Source: Thereva unica
Taxonomy: Eukaryota; Arthropoda; Insecta; Diptera; Therevidae
Length of the DNA: 64,000 bases
Assembly: GCA_949987705.1 (NCBI GenBank)
Contig: OX465281.1
Coordinates: 171,692,516-171,756,515 of the forward strand
Direction: 5' to 3'
The first letter of the stretch is position 1, and each line of letters begins with the position of its first letter. Made by a program: the position numbers and the translations under genes. Under the pieces are notes generated by a model, which ran no database searches, was not told the origin of the DNA, and saw only the letters and a program-made list of their open reading frames with translations. This document shows positions 31,202 to 42,363 of the stretch, one piece after another.

Positions 31202-34200
31202 CTTACCTTGATTGAACGGCCAGAAAGAAAGCTCTCAATCTAGTTCCTTAGAACTGAGTCGATTTTTTTTTTTTTTTTTTTATGTGACAGTGCTAAGCTC
31301 AGGAGTCACCCTTTGTACTACCAGTCCGTCATGTCATTTGTCACGTCATGGTGCAATGTCTAGCAGTAAGCTTAGTACGGGGAGGGGAGGGGGGTATAGG
31401 TTAAGGGTTAAAAGGAACGGGGGGGTATTGAAGAAGGTGGTGATGAACCCTGCGTTTGAACTCTTGGATGTTGTAGGAGCTCGGAAATACTGACTGCGAG
31501 AGACTATTCCACAGTCGAGTTGTTCTATTAACAAACGAATTCATATCTTGTTGAGTGCGTGAAAGGGGGAGTTGCAGGTGAAGGGAATGAGACGAGTGGG
31601 CTAATCTGGTGTTGCGGTTATAAGATTGCCGTGGAGGCAGGAGAGCGTTTAACTCGGAGGAACAGTCATTATGATAGTAGCGATAAAATTTAGTCAATGC
31701 TGCTACATTCCTACGGTGGCTGAGGGGGTCGATGGTGGAGCCAGCGGTGTCGTCATCAATTAATTTAAGGGCCTTTTTTTGGACCTTATCTAACCATGCC
31801 AAGGTGGTTATTGGAGCGCCGCCCCAAACGAGGGAGTTATATTCGAGAAGAGGCCGTATGTAGGATTTATAAATAACAGCACGGGCCGATGGCTGGAGGA
31901 GGAACTTGCACCTCTTAAGAAATCCCAAGCACTGGGATGCTTGTTTGGCGATTTGGAATATGTGATCATTCCAACGAAGGTCTTTGGCTAATGTCACGCC
32001 TAAGATGTGTAGGGATGGGTCGGCCTTTAGTTCAACGTCATCCACTGTCAAGGATGGTGAGGTGTTGAACTTCTTTTTTGAGATAAGACAGTACTTGGTT
32101 TTAGAGGGGTTGAATTTGACACGATTCTTCTCTCCCCAATCTAGGATTAGTTTGATGTCTTTTTTAATAGAGTTGAACATTAGTTCACGATCATCAAGAC
32201 AGGATCTGGCATGTGTCCGTCTTGTATCGAAGCTGTACGAGTAACGTAGAGTACCGTCGTCAGCGAAGCTGAGAAGTGGGTTGGAGGGGATTGAAAGTAG
32301 GTCATTTATAAAGATGAGAAAAAGGGCCGGTGATAAAATTGACCCCTGAGGGACTCCCGCAGAGATGGGGTGAGATTCAGATTTGACGCCATCCAATAAT
32401 ACCTTAATTGAACGGCCGGAAAGGAAACTCTCAACCCACTTATACAGAAGTGAGTCAATTCCAATAGCTTGGAGTTTAGCTAACAAGGCTGAGTGCCATA
32501 CTCTATCAAAAGCCTTGGAGATATCCAAAGCAACCAAACTAGATTCGCCAGATCCATGCAAACTTCGGCTGAGGTGTTCTGTAAGGCAAACTAAAAGATC
32601 ACCAGTGGATCTTTTTTGACGGAAGCCGTATTGTTTGTCGCTGATAAGTTGGTTGGATTCTAGATATCCCATAAGCTTTTTGTTAATTATCGTCTCCATG
32701 GTTTTGGAGAGAATAGAAGTAATTGCTATTGGGCGGTAGTTGGAGGGATCGCTGGAGTCACCTTTTTTCGGTATTGGCTGAACATGGGCAAGTTTCCAAG
32801 AGTCTGGGTAAACTCCGGAAGAGTATGAAAGGGCAAAAAGTTTGCGCAGAGGTCTAGCCAAAGGTGAGGCGCATTGTTTTAAGACGATAGGGGGTATATT
32901 ATCGGGTCCAGTCGATTTGTTTACATCGAGCTCCTTGAGGCACCTGTACACCTCGCGAGTCCTGAAGAAAACCCTGTCCATTAGATGAGCGCTGAGCTCA
33001 AGAACCGGGGGTAGCATATCAGTTTGGGGTAAAGAAGAATTGGAAGCAAACAGAGATGCTAATAAATCGGCCTTGGATTTGCTGTCTGTTATCACCTTCT
33101 CATTGTGGATAAGTGAAGGAGTTGTGGATGAAGTGAAATTCTTCTTAATGGAGCTTACCAAGGACCAGAAGTTCTTGCTACCAGAGGTTGCATTAAGGAG
33201 TTTACTTCTCAACTTGCTGTCAAATGAATTTTTGACATTCCTGATGGTGGCTTTACAGGAATTTCTTAGTTTTATATACTCTGCACGGAGCGATTCACTC
33301 GGGGAGCTCTTGTAAGCTCGAAAGGCGGCTTCTTTATTTCTGATTGCATTCATACACTCCTGATTAAACCATCTGTTGGGCCTAGCCTTCACAGATTTAG
33401 TAGAATGAGGAATGTACAAATGCATTCCTGCCTGTATGATCCTAGAAATACGGATAGCGGCAGAGTTGACGTTTTTGTTTCGGAAACACAGGTTCCAGTC
33501 AGTAGATTGGAAAAAATTAATAAGCCCCAACCAATTGGCCTTCCCATAATGCCATACAGTTCTTCTAACTGGTTTGGGAGGGGTGGGAAATTTGAATGGG
33601 AAGCTAGCGCTAACTAGGCAGTGGTCCGAATTGCCGAGAGGTGAATCAACTGTGACGGAATAACGCGCTGGATGAGAAGTTAGAAAAAGATCAAGGAGAT
33701 AGGTTCCTTGATCAGCAACATCAGGGACTCTCGTGGGATGATCCACAATTTGATGCAAATTATTGGTGTCTGCAAAGAGCTCGACGTCCTTGCCAGAAAC
33801 ACTGGTGCCATTTGAGTAAGTCAGCCAGTTTACATTGTGAACATTGAAATCACCCGCAACGATGATTTCACACTCAGGATTGGACGACAAGAATCCCGAG
33901 ATTTGTTCGGAAATAGTATCAAAAGATAAGGTGGAGGCTTCGTTACTTATGTTAGGACTTCTGTATAGGAAGCAGAAGAATATGACGTGGCTTTGGAAAA
34001 TGATTTTAATCCAAAGATAATTAAAATCTGAAGTCGCGCTGGAAAATATTTTATAATAAGCCACGTCGTCCCTAACATAAATGGCAATACCCCTATGGGG
34101 GGAGAGGTTGTGCACTAAAGTGTACCCCGATATCTGGTAATGACTTAAGTCATTATCCGGTGATATTTGGGTTTCACTAAGTGCGAAAATTGGGGGTTTA

Positions 34201-34560
34201 AAAGTCAGTAGGTGGCACTCAACAAAAGAGAAATTCGCATGAAGTCCACGAATGTTACATAAGTCAATGACAAAGCGTGACTCGTAACGGGACTTCGTTT
34301 GCGCGGGCTCAATCGCCACATTCTTGGAGATTTTTCCCGGAATTACACTTGTCGCAACCATCAGGGTCAATGAAATTTGTCTGCGTCAAAGTGTTATGCC
34401 TTTTGAGACGGGGCAAACTTCATCGACCGACAGATTTTGGGCGCGACACTTGCAGGGCCGAGAATGGAGTGAGGGTAGGAAGCAAAGGGAACTTACTTGC
34501 GCTGTTCGTCGGTCGCTGGTCTGTAGAAGGGTGATGAAGCCTTCGCTTTAGCCTGCAGCA
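31202..34560 (-). mobile_element. CR1/L2-like non-LTR retrotransposon B2 (with adjoining fragment)
   Basis: Holds the open 989-codon frame 31401-34370, upstream sequence shared with B4 (34371-34560), a short 3' region and a T-run (poly(A) on the minus strand) at 31262-31282. Immediately beyond the tail, 31202-31261 is a separate short family B piece (ATTGAACGGCCAGAAAGAAA), so B2 may have inserted next to or into an older copy. Confidence 0.8.
31401..34370 (-). CDS. B2 ORF2: endonuclease-reverse transcriptase, open
   Basis: A 989-residue polyprotein for target-primed reverse transcription. The N-terminal APE-type endonuclease shows NIRGLHANFSFVECHL, ALSETQIS, VAGDFNVHNVNW and LGNSDHCLV (residues about 35-260). 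The RT (about 480-760) shows DVNKSTGPDNIPPIVLK, PIPKKGDSSDPSNYRPIAIT, ALDISKAFDRVWH, GVPQGSILSPALF and the catalytic SFADDGTL. The C-terminal region (QASQCLGFLKRCKFLLQP, then RRVHHHLLQ) is of CR1/L2 type. No RNase H domain and no separate ORF1 are visible. The frame is intact, with no missing catalytic residue noticed, so this copy could be recent. The clade is inferred by eye; a CR1-related clade is the best guess. Confidence 0.85.
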   Translation of the reverse strand: MTLMVATSVIPGKISKNVAIEPAQTKSRYESRFVIDLCNIRGLHANFSFVECHLLTFKPPIFALSETQISPDNDLSHYQISGYTLVHNLSPHRGIAIYVRDDVAYYKIFSSATSDFNYLWIKIIFQSHVIFFCFLYRSPNISNEASTLSFDTISEQISGFLSSNPECEIIVAGDFNVHNVNWLTYSNGTSVSGKDVELFADTNNLHQIVDHPTRVPDVADQGTYLLDLFLTSHPARYSVTVDSPLGNSDHCLVSASFPFKFPTPPKPVRRTVWHYGKANWLGLINFFQSTDWNLCFRNKNVNSAAIRISRIIQAGMHLYIPHSTKSVKARPNRWFNQECMNAIRNKEAAFRAYKSSPSESLRAEYIKLRNSCKATIRNVKNSFDSKLRSKLLNATSGSKNFWSLVSSIKKNFTSSTTPSLIHNEKVITDSKSKADLLASLFASNSSLPQTDMLPPVLELSAHLMDRVFFRTREVYRCLKELDVNKSTGPDNIPPIVLKQCASPLARPLRKLFALSYSSGVYPDSWKLAHVQPIPKKGDSSDPSNYRPIAITSILSKTMETIINKKLMGYLESNQLISDKQYGFRQKRSTGDLLVCLTEHLSRSLHGSGESSLVALDISKAFDRVWHSALLAKLQAIGIDSLLYKWVESFLSGRSIKVLLDGVKSESHPISAGVPQGSILSPALFLIFINDLLSIPSNPLLSFADDGTLRYSYSFDTRRTHARSCLDDRELMFNSIKKDIKLILDWGEKNRVKFNPSKTKYCLISKKKFNTSPSLTVDDVELKADPSLHILGVTLAKDLRWNDHIFQIAKQASQCLGFLKRCKFLLQPSARAVIYKSYIRPLLEYNSLVWGGAPITTLAWLDKVQKKALKLIDDDTAGSTIDPLSHRRNVAALTKFYRYYHNDCSSELNALLPPRQSYNRNTRLAHSSHSLHLQLPLSRTQQDMNSFVNRTTRLWNSLSQSVFPSSYNIQEFKRRVHHHLLQYPPVPFNP

Positions 34561-34599
34561 CGATTTTTTTTCACTGTTTTTTTATTGTACACAATAATT

Positions 34600-35592
34600 T
34601 TATCCCGTTTTTATTTTATTTTTGTTATTATTTTTTGTTTCTTTCTTTCTCGGGTTTTTTTTTTGTGGCGTGTTTCACGGACCGGATCAGCACACGTCCG
34701 CACTCCTTGCTATCCACGGCCAAACTCTTGAGTTTCGACAGCAGAGCGGGATGCCATACTATGTCGAAGGCCTTGGAGATATCTTCTAGAGTAACCAGAC
34801 CAGACTCACCGAAGCCATGGATGCTTTGGTTGATGTGTTCAGTCAGGCACACAAGAAGGTCGCCAGTAGACCGTTTTGGTCTAAAGCCGTACTGCCTGTC
34901 GTGAATAATTTGGTTAGATTCTAGATATTTCATCAACCTTCTACTGATTATTGTCTCCATAACTTTGGAGAGAACAGAATTTAATGCTATCGGGCGGTAG
35001 TTTAAAGGGTCGCTGGCTTCACCTTTTTTGGAAATGGGCTGAACATGAGCTAGTTTCCAAGAGTTGGGATAAACTCCGGAGAAATATGACAAGGCAAAGA
35101 GTTTGCGCAGAGGTTTAGCCAAGGGTGAGGCACACTTTTTGAGTACCATAGGGGGAATATTATCGGGGCCAGTGGATTTATTGACGTCAAGTTCTTTGAG
35201 ACATTTATACACCTCTCGTGTCCTGAAGAAAATTCCGTCCATTGAGTGGGAGTTGCGATCGAGGAGCGGTGGTGACGTATCAGCTTGAGGTTACGAAGAA
35301 TTTGAGGCGAACAGAGATGCCAGTAAATCGCCCTTGGTCTTGCTTTCTGTTATCACCTCCTTTCCATTAATGAATGGAGGGATTGAGGAAGAGGTTAATG
35401 GAAGTTAACCAAGGACCAGAAGTTTTTGCTGCCTACGTGTGTGTTGAGGATCTTACTTCTCAATTTGTTGTCAAATGATGCTTTGACCTTCCTGATATAC
35501 TCACGCCGAAGTGACTCGTTGGGGGAATGTTTGTACGCTCTATAAGAGGCTTCCTTAGCTTGAATTGCGTTCCTACATTCCCCATTGAACCA
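34600..35592 (-). pseudogene. CR1/L2-like fragment B3, diverged
   Basis: RT fragment 34628-35242 (ELDVNKSTGPDNIPPMVLKK, YGFRPKRSTGDLLVCLTEHI, DISKAFDIVWH). It ends before the FADD motif and runs into GKECGRVLIRSVKH-type unrelated residues. 35243-35592 is further RT-upstream sequence with frameshifts. It is more divergent than B2 and B4 and truncated at both ends; B4 abuts it at 35593. Confidence 0.8.
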
Positions 35593-38500
35593 GTAAGCTT
35601 AATACGTGGAGGGGGTTGGAGGGGTTATAAAGGTACGGGAGGGTATTGAAGAAGGTGGTGATGAGCCCTGCGTTTGAACTCTTGGATGTTGTAGGAGCTC
35701 GGAAATACTGACTGCGAGAGATTATTCCATAGTCGAGTTGTTCTATTAACAAACTCATATCTGGTTGAGTGCGTGAAAGGGGGAGTTGCAGGTGGAGGGA
35801 ATGAGACGAGTGGGCTAATCTGGTGTTGCGGGTATAAGAATGCCGTGGAGGTAGGAGAGCGTTTAGCTCGGCGGAAAAGTCACTATGATAGTAGCGATAA
35901 AATTTTGTCAGTGCTGCTACATTCCTACGGTGGCTCAGGGGGTCGATGGTGGAACAGGCGGTGTCGTCATCAATTAACTTGAGTTTTTGGACCTTATCTA
36001 ACCATGCCAAGGTGGTTATTGGGGCGCCGCCCCAAACGAGGGAGTTATATTCGAGAAGAGGCCGAATGTAGGATTTATAAATAACAGCACGGGCCGATGG
36101 CTGGAGCAGGAACTTGCACCTCTTAAGAAATCCCAAACACTGGGATCCTTGTTTGGCGATTTGGAATATGTGGTCATTCCATCGCAAGTCTTTGGCTAAT
36201 GTCACGCCTAAGATGTGTAAGGATGGGTTGGCCATTAGTTGAACTTCATCCACTCTCAAGGGTGGAGAGGTGTTGAACTTCTTTTGGAGATAAGACAGTA
36301 CTTGGTTTTGGCGGGGTTGAATTCAACACGATTCTTATTTCCCCACTCTAGAATGAGTTCAATGTCGTTATTAATAGAGTTGGACATTAGTTCGCGATCA
36401 TCAAGACATGATCTGGCATGAGTTTGTCTTGTATCGAAGCTGTACGAGTACCGTAGAGTACCGTCGTCAGCGAAGCTGAGAAGTGGGTTGGAGGGGATTG
36501 AAAGGTCATTTATAAAGATAAGAAATAGGGCCGGTGATAAGATTGACCTCTGGGGGACCCCCGCAGAGATCGGGTGGGATGCGGATTTGACGCCATCCAA
36601 TACTACTTTGATTGACCGGCAGGAAAGGAAATTCTCGATCCACTTCTGTAGAAGTGAGTCGACTCCAATAGCTTTGAGTTTAGCTAACAGAGCTGAGTGC
36701 CAAACTCTATCGAAAGCTTTGGAGATATCTAGAGCAACCAGACTAGACTCACCGGATCCATGCAGACTACGGCTGAGGTGTTCTGTAAGACAGACTAAAA
36801 GATCGCCAATGGATCTTTTTTTTGGCGGAAGCCATACTGTCTGTCGTTTAAGAGTTGGTTGGATTCTAGATATCCCATAAGCTTTTTGTTGATTATCGTA
36901 TCCATGGTTTTGGAGAGAATAGAAAGTAATTGCTATTGGGCGGTAGTTGGAGGAAAGGCTGGCGTCACCTTTTTTCGGTATTGGCTGAGCATGGGCAAGT
37001 TTCCAAGAGTCTGGGTAAACTCTACAGTACACAGCCAGAAGTGCTTAAGTGCAAAATATGTGTTTCGAGAAAATCGCTCCCAAAGATTTTTTTAGATACA
37101 GAATTGTTCGCAAAAGCAACCACAGCTCAGTTTAAGACAAGAATTATAACAATGATTAAGAATAAAATACTGAATACAAAAATGCAATAAACTCAAAATC
37201 GTCAAAATTGCACTTAGACACTTCTGGCTATGTACTGTAGAACTCCGGAGGAGTATGATAGGGCAAAAAGTTTGCGCAGAGGTTTAGCCAAAGGTGACGC
37301 GCATTGTTTTAAGGCGATAGGGGGTATATTATCGGGTCCAGTGGATTTGTTAACATCGAGCTCCTTGAGGCACCTGTACACCTCATGAGTCCTGAAGAAA
37401 ACCCTGCCCATTAAATGAGCATTGTACTCGCGATCCGGGGTAGCGCATCAGTTTCGGGTAGAGAAGAACTTGAAGCAAACAGAGATGCTAATAAATCGGT
37501 CTTGGATTTTCTGTCTGTTATCACCTTCTCATCATGAATGAATGAAGGAGTTGTAGATGCAGTGAAATTCTTCTTTATGGACCAGAAGTTTTTGCTACCA
37601 GAGGTTGCATTAAAGAGTTTACTTCTCAACTTACTGTCAAATGAATTTTTGACGTTCCTGATGGTGACTTTACAGGAATTTCTTAGTTTTATATACTCTA
37701 CACGGAGCGATTCACTCGGGGAGCTCTTGTGAGCTCGAAAGGCGGCTTCTTTATTTCTGATTGCATGCATACACTCCTGATTAAACCATCTGTTCGGTCT
37801 AGCCTTCACAGGTTTAGTACAATGAGGAATGAATAAATGCATTCCTGCCTGTATGATTCTAGTGATACGGATAGTGGCAGAGTTGACGTTTTTGTTTCGG
37901 ATACACTGGTTACAGTCGGTAGCTTGGAAAAAATTAATAAGCCCCAGTCAATTGGCCTTCCCATAATGCCATACAGTTCTCCTAACTGGTTTGGGAGGGG
38001 TGGGAAATTTGAATGGGAAGCTAGCGCTAATTAAACAGTGGTCCGAATTGCCGAGAGGTGAATCAACTTCGACGAAGTATCGTTCTGGATGGGAAGTGAG
38101 AAAAAGATCAAGGAGACAGTTTCCTTGATCGGCAACATCAGGGACTCTCGTGGGATGATCCACAATTTGATGTAAATTATTGGTGTCTGCAAAGAGCTCG
38201 ACGTCCTTGCCAGAAACACTGGTGCTATTTGAGTAAGTCAGCTAGTTTGCGTTATGAACATTGAAATACCCGCAACGATAATTTCACACTCAGGATTGGA
38301 CGACAAAAATTCCGAGATTTGTTCGGAAATAGTATCAAATGATGAAATGGAGGTTTTCGTAACTTATGTTAGGACTTCTGTATAGGAAGCAAAAGAATAT
38401 GACGTGGCTTTTTAAAAAGGATTTTAATCCAAAGATAATCTGAAGTCGTGCTTGAAAATATTTTATAATAAGCCACGTCATCCCTAATATAGATGGCAAT

Positions 38501-38960
38501 ACCCCTATGGGGGGGGGGGAGAGATATTGTGCACTAAAGTGTATCCCGACACCTGGTAATGACCTAAGTCATTATCGGGTGATATTTGGGTTTCACTCAG
38601 TGCAAAGATTGGGGGTTTATAATTAGATAAATGGCACTCAACAAAAGAGAAATTCGCATGAAGTCCACGAATCTTAGTCAATAACAAAGTATGACCTGTA
38701 ACGAGACTTCGGTTGCGCGGGCTCAATCGCCACATTCTCAGGGATATTTCCCGAAATTACATCTGCCGCAACCATCAGAGTCAATAAAATTTATCCGCGT
38801 CAAAGTGTTATGCCTTTTGAGACGGGACAAATTTCATCGACCGACAGATTTCGGGCGCGACACTTGCCGGTCCGGGATTCTGGTTTCGGTAGGGGGAGCA
38901 AGGATACTTACTTCTGCTGTTTGTCGGTCGCGTGTCTTGTCTATTTAAGGGTGAAGGCTT
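35593..38960 (-). pseudogene. CR1/L2-like element B4, nearly full length, broken
   Basis: Collinear with B2 from its 5' region (38780-38960) through endonuclease pieces (38505-38735, 37948-38219), linker (37411-37842) and RT (37214-37411, 36256-37032) to the C-terminus (35573-36259). Frameshifts break it at several points. A MITE at about 37025-37231 interrupts the RT between SYSSGV and YPDSWKL. It is similar enough to B2 to belong to one subfamily. Confidence 0.85.
37025..37231. mobile_element. MITE of about 207 bp in B4
   Basis: CAGTACACAGCCAGAAGTGC then TTAAGTGCAA is mirrored by TTGCACTTAGACACTTCTGG then CTATGTACTG. The interrupted target is GTAAACTCCGG. AACT appears on both sides, so the duplication may be 4 bp. 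Confidence 0.7.
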
Positions 38961-40508
38961 TAGGCTGCGGCGCGAGAATTTGTATTGTTCACTTTTTTGT
39001 TTTTATTTCACTGGTTTATGAAGAATTTGCACTGGTTTATAAAGAACTAGCATAAACCCGGCGTGCTTTGCTACGCCTTTAAATAAAAACTGTTTATTAT
39101 ATGCAATGTTTTCCTTCAAAAAAAAATTTGTTGTCTGTAAAGAGGGTTTACGGACGATAGTTTAACGTGACAACGTCATGAGAAAACATTGATGAAATGA
39201 TTGCATACTTTTACGAATAAAATTGAATCATTTATCATTTATCACCTTGAACATTGGGTTTATTTGCTTGGGTTTCATGTATTTAGAAAACTTTGATCGC
39301 GTTTTTCTCGAATCGACCTTTTTGCGTATAGGTCATTTACCCTTTGCACGGCAGATATAGGCTGCATTCGAAAATTCAGCCAGTTGTACAGATTTGGCAG
39401 CACATCATTCAAAAAATCAAACCGCTGCAGCCTGGCGTATATGCCCTGCAGCCGATCTGCGATACTGCCAATTCTGCGCAGCTGGCTGCTTTTCTGATTT
39501 CGAATTGAGTTCTAGGTTCTAGACGTTTCTGACCCCGCGGAACCTTTATTTGTGTTAGTGAATTGAAGCTCGAGAAATAGCCCAGCAGGTAATTTAGGAG
39601 ACCTCCTTAGAGAATGAATAAAGGAACCATCCCAAATACGTTGTTAGTCATTGATTAGAGAGCTTATACCATGCACTGCGTCAGTGGTTTCATTAGGTGA
39701 TATGACTTAATGAGCTTCTTTTCTGCTTTATTATTTCGTACTCGTGACTTCTGCTTTATTCGGATGGCGTCATTCTGCACCTAACCGCAGTGAAGAATGT
39801 ATTATTTCCGTCCTTAAAAAGTTACTTAATAAATTAGAAGAAGAAGAAAGAGCGAATTCAGTTCCAAAATCATTGGTACGATATTTCACATTTTGCGGAA
39901 CACGGAACTTTTTAGTTTTCTTTCGAAAGCGCGGCCTCTTGCACACAGTCGCTTTACTAAGGCAACACCCTTTTTCAGGAGGTTTCTAAGTAATTTCTTC
40001 ATTAATCTGAACGGGCACTTCAAGTAAATTGTCAAGTCGGCCATCAATCTCACTTCTAACTTTTAAATTTAAAACTTAGGATGCATTGTTCCAGTCATTA
40101 AATCCTTCGTTCCCAAACTAAGCCTATTCTTATGGACGAAAGGCCAAATATATGTTTTACTTTCAGAATAAACCAGCCAATTTCGGTTATTCATTTCAAT
40201 ATTTTTCATTTTCCTTTGGAACATACTCACTGGCATGAAAGGTCGCTAATCAGCATATGTATATTTTTTCGCTTTTCACGGACTTCGTCGTTAAATTTAA
40301 TGCACCACGCGGTGTATGCCTACAACAGCACGACCCCGCTTCGGCTCATGTAGTCGATTCGGCCAGATTGGGCATTTTCTAACAGATGCTAAATCTCTAT
40401 GTATTGCACTGAAATAAAACATCGATGTATTTTCTAAGTGAACACCCTCACATGAGGATAGCTTTCGAAGCCTCAACTTAAAATAGGGGTTGACTGCGAG
40501 GCTGAATG
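38961..40508. other. Intronic DNA, mostly unassigned
   Basis: A possible small MITE lies at about 39369-39515 (GCATTCGAAAATTCAGCCAG mirrored by CTGGCTGCTTTTCTGATTTC), but its limits are unclear. A frame at 39744-39989 has no recognised motif. Confidence 0.35.
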
Positions 40509-40590
40509 CCAGAGGCGATGGCTGAAAGAGCAAAGTTTAATCTCTTAAGAAATCCTAGACATTGGGAAGCTTATTTGGCGATTTGGACAT
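40509..40590 (-). pseudogene. Short CR1/L2-like family B fragment
   Basis: CTCTTAAGAAATCCTAGACA and TTATTTGGCGATTTGGACAT match B2 at 31913-31960. About 80 bp only, lying just downstream of PEX5 exon 40688-40868. Confidence 0.65.
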
Positions 40591-40687
40591 GGGACCTCGA
40601 TAGTATATGAAGTACAAAAAGCTAAATCTACATTATTTACAAAAAATTTGTTCTGATTACAGTAAAGTGAAAATTTGAACATCTTAC

Positions 40688-40868
40688 CAGATTCCTCCTT
40701 TTGTTTCTCAAAATCTTCCTCCCACTTCAAGTTTGATAAGCCGCAATCTATCGGTTGCCCCAAACCATAATTGTTGTCATACGGCATTTTCAAAAGATCG
40801 TAGTTATTTTGTTGAGCGTAAACCGGTGGAAACCATTTGCCAAATGGATCACCAGGATACGTACATTG
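40688..40868 (-). CDS. Pex5: Probable PEX5 exon upstream of the giant intron
   Basis: Acceptor TTATTTTTAG (to 40869) and donor GTAAGA (40687 down) frame 181 nt, 60 codons plus one base. The last residues, KWEEDFEKQKEES, continue smoothly into AEEVRRNNDEYW of exon 18398-18531. They resemble the human EFERAKSAIESDVDFW stretch, and the phase fits exactly (1+2). The first part (YPGDPFGKWFPPVYAQQ, then YGLGQPIDCGL) has no motif I recognise, as expected for the poorly conserved disordered N-terminal half. The assignment rests on phase, local similarity and strand. Confidence 0.7.
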
Positions 40869-40930
40869 CTAAAAATAAGCCAAAAATTTATTATATATAT
40901 TCCATATTTATTTTAATATAAATTCAGTAC

Positions 40931-40993
40931 TTCTCCATTTTTGTCAAAAAATCCACTAACAGTTTCACGTTCGTCTTTTCGAAATGGGGCAAA
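40931..40993 (-). CDS. Pex5: Probable PEX5 exon, further upstream
   Basis: A mini-exon of 63 nt (21 codons, phase 0 both ends) between acceptor TGATTTCAG (to 40994) and donor GTACTG (40930 down). It codes FAPFRKDERETVSGFFDKN and two more residues, and joins exon 40688-40868 in frame across a 62-bp intron. No earlier exon (start codon, receptor N-terminus with WxxxF motifs) was found up to 64 kb, so the 5' end of the gene is missing from this window or not recognisable. Confidence 0.55.
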
Positions 40994-41164
40994 CTGAAAT
41001 CAAAATTAAATGCAGCAATGAAAAAAAATTGTAGAAGCAAGTAGGAAAGTATGGTTTCAAAAATTATTATAGCAGTTCCAAATTAGGACGGAAAATATTG
41101 TCGTATATACCGTATATGTAACTCACAGCGTATACATACTTCACTTTTCATCATGGTGTACATA

Positions 41165-41560
41165 AATGGGAGCCTCGGTAGCCTACGGATTAAGGAGTCT
41201 GGCAACCATCCCAGAGGTCCCGGGTTCGAATCCCGGCCAGCCCCACGGTCCTTCGCCTGTTCCACTTTCCCACCTACATAACTTTCCTTCTTTCTTCTTC
41301 ACTCTTTACATTCCCCCTATTTACATTCCCGATTCCTCCTGTCATAGCCTTTCTTAGCCCTTCCCTGCTCCACCAAAGCGCATGTAATTGGTGGGTTGAT
41401 GAAATGCAAGTTGTTTCTCGATGCCCCGATGTCAAAGTCGCGATAGTAATGTTTAGGAGTAGGTGGACAAAAAATATCGCGGGTAGGTGTGGCAATTCCT
41501 TCCTCCCCGACTAGAGCTGCTGTTCGATATTGCACTCTTTACGAAGAAAATATATTTTCA
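41165..41560 (+). repeat. tRNA-derived SINE
   Basis: The tRNA-like head 41168-41244 has an A-box-like GGTAGCCTACGG and a strong B box GGGTTCGAATCCCGG closing a T stem CCGGG/CCCGG. A pyrimidine-rich, non-tRNA tail follows (TTCCTTCTTTCTTCTTCAC onward). The head lacks a plausible complete cloverleaf with anticodon arm, so this is a SINE rather than a tRNA gene. The 3' limit is approximate. Confidence 0.7.
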
Positions 41561-42288
41561 ACAGTATAAAGGGCCTTTCCTGACAAAGGTTGTAAGATTA
41601 GGTTTTCATATTTTAACCAAGTCTCTATAGTAACCAAAGAATTGCTAATTTTGTCAACCAAAAATTGACAAAATACGACTCCAAAGCAAATCAGTTTCCA
41701 ATACTCTTAAAATACGGAGCCACACCACTCCTACATTGAACGACAGAAATGTTGCTCGTTCCGTAATAATTATTTTTTCCCGGTGAGAGTCCGATCCTCT
41801 TGCTTAAGATAGTTACCAGTGGCCACCGCTACTTCCATCAGTCCGAAATAGTCGCGCACCTGGATGTTATGTTACATGTCATTCCTCATATTCCGCTGAT
41901 GACTGGCCACCTCGTGAAGTTACCGCACTAGGGAATAGATGGATGTTTGGAATAAAAAGGGATGAACCTGGAAATATTGTAAGATACATATAAAGCAAGA
42001 CTCGTTATAAAGGGTTGTGCTCCAGATGAATTCTCTACTACCTTCTTATCAGTCATAAACCATAACAGATAGTTGGAGATTAAGAAAATCCTGTAGAAAA
42101 ATGCATCGAAATCGCAAGGCCCGTTATCCCGAATACCGCTGCTGCAGTTTCACTATCAGACATAGAATTCACTTCTGTATGAACCGGCGACAAGTGCAGA
42201 TGCGTTTAATCAATAAGCTTAAAAGAAATTAATTCCGGTCTTTTATTTTCTATTATTGTCTCAGACTCCCTGAGTTATTATTTAAATC
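41561..42288 (+). repeat. Possible LTR of a BEL/Pao-like element (limits unknown)
   Basis: The sequence upstream of the primer-binding site contains a TATAAAG (about 41996) and ends TTATTTAAATC before TGGTGCC. The left limit was not found and no second LTR is in the window. The assignment depends on the primer-binding site only. Confidence 0.35.
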
Positions 42289-42307
42289 TGGTGCCGAAAC
42301 CCGGGAA
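42289..42307 (+). promoter_or_regulatory. tRNA primer-binding site of an LTR retrotransposon
   Basis: TGGTGCCGAAACCCGGGAA is complementary to a tRNA 3' end finishing in CCA. This is a primer-binding sequence I associate with insect BEL/Pao and related elements. No gag or pol follows. Confidence 0.6.
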
Positions 42308-42363
42308 AGTTGTGAGAATATTATCGAATTTATCGTGTGTGAAGACTAGTGGAATTTTCTTTT

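Larger units (their letters stand above)
18532..40687 (-). other. PEX5 intron of about 22.2 kb packed with transposons
   Basis: Flanked by a GTAAGA donor (40687) and a TTTTTTACAG acceptor (18532). Both splice sites and the reading phase are intact. It contains two inverted composite repeats, family A elements in both orientations, CR1/L2-like copies B2-B4, several MITEs and SINE-like repeats. The PEX5 introns at the 3' end are 52 and 57 bp, so the expansion is local. Confidence 0.7.

Noticed and set aside
41083..41265. Protein containing GRDSNPGPLGWLPDS
   Set aside because: Antisense translation of the tRNA-like head of a SINE, a familiar artefact.
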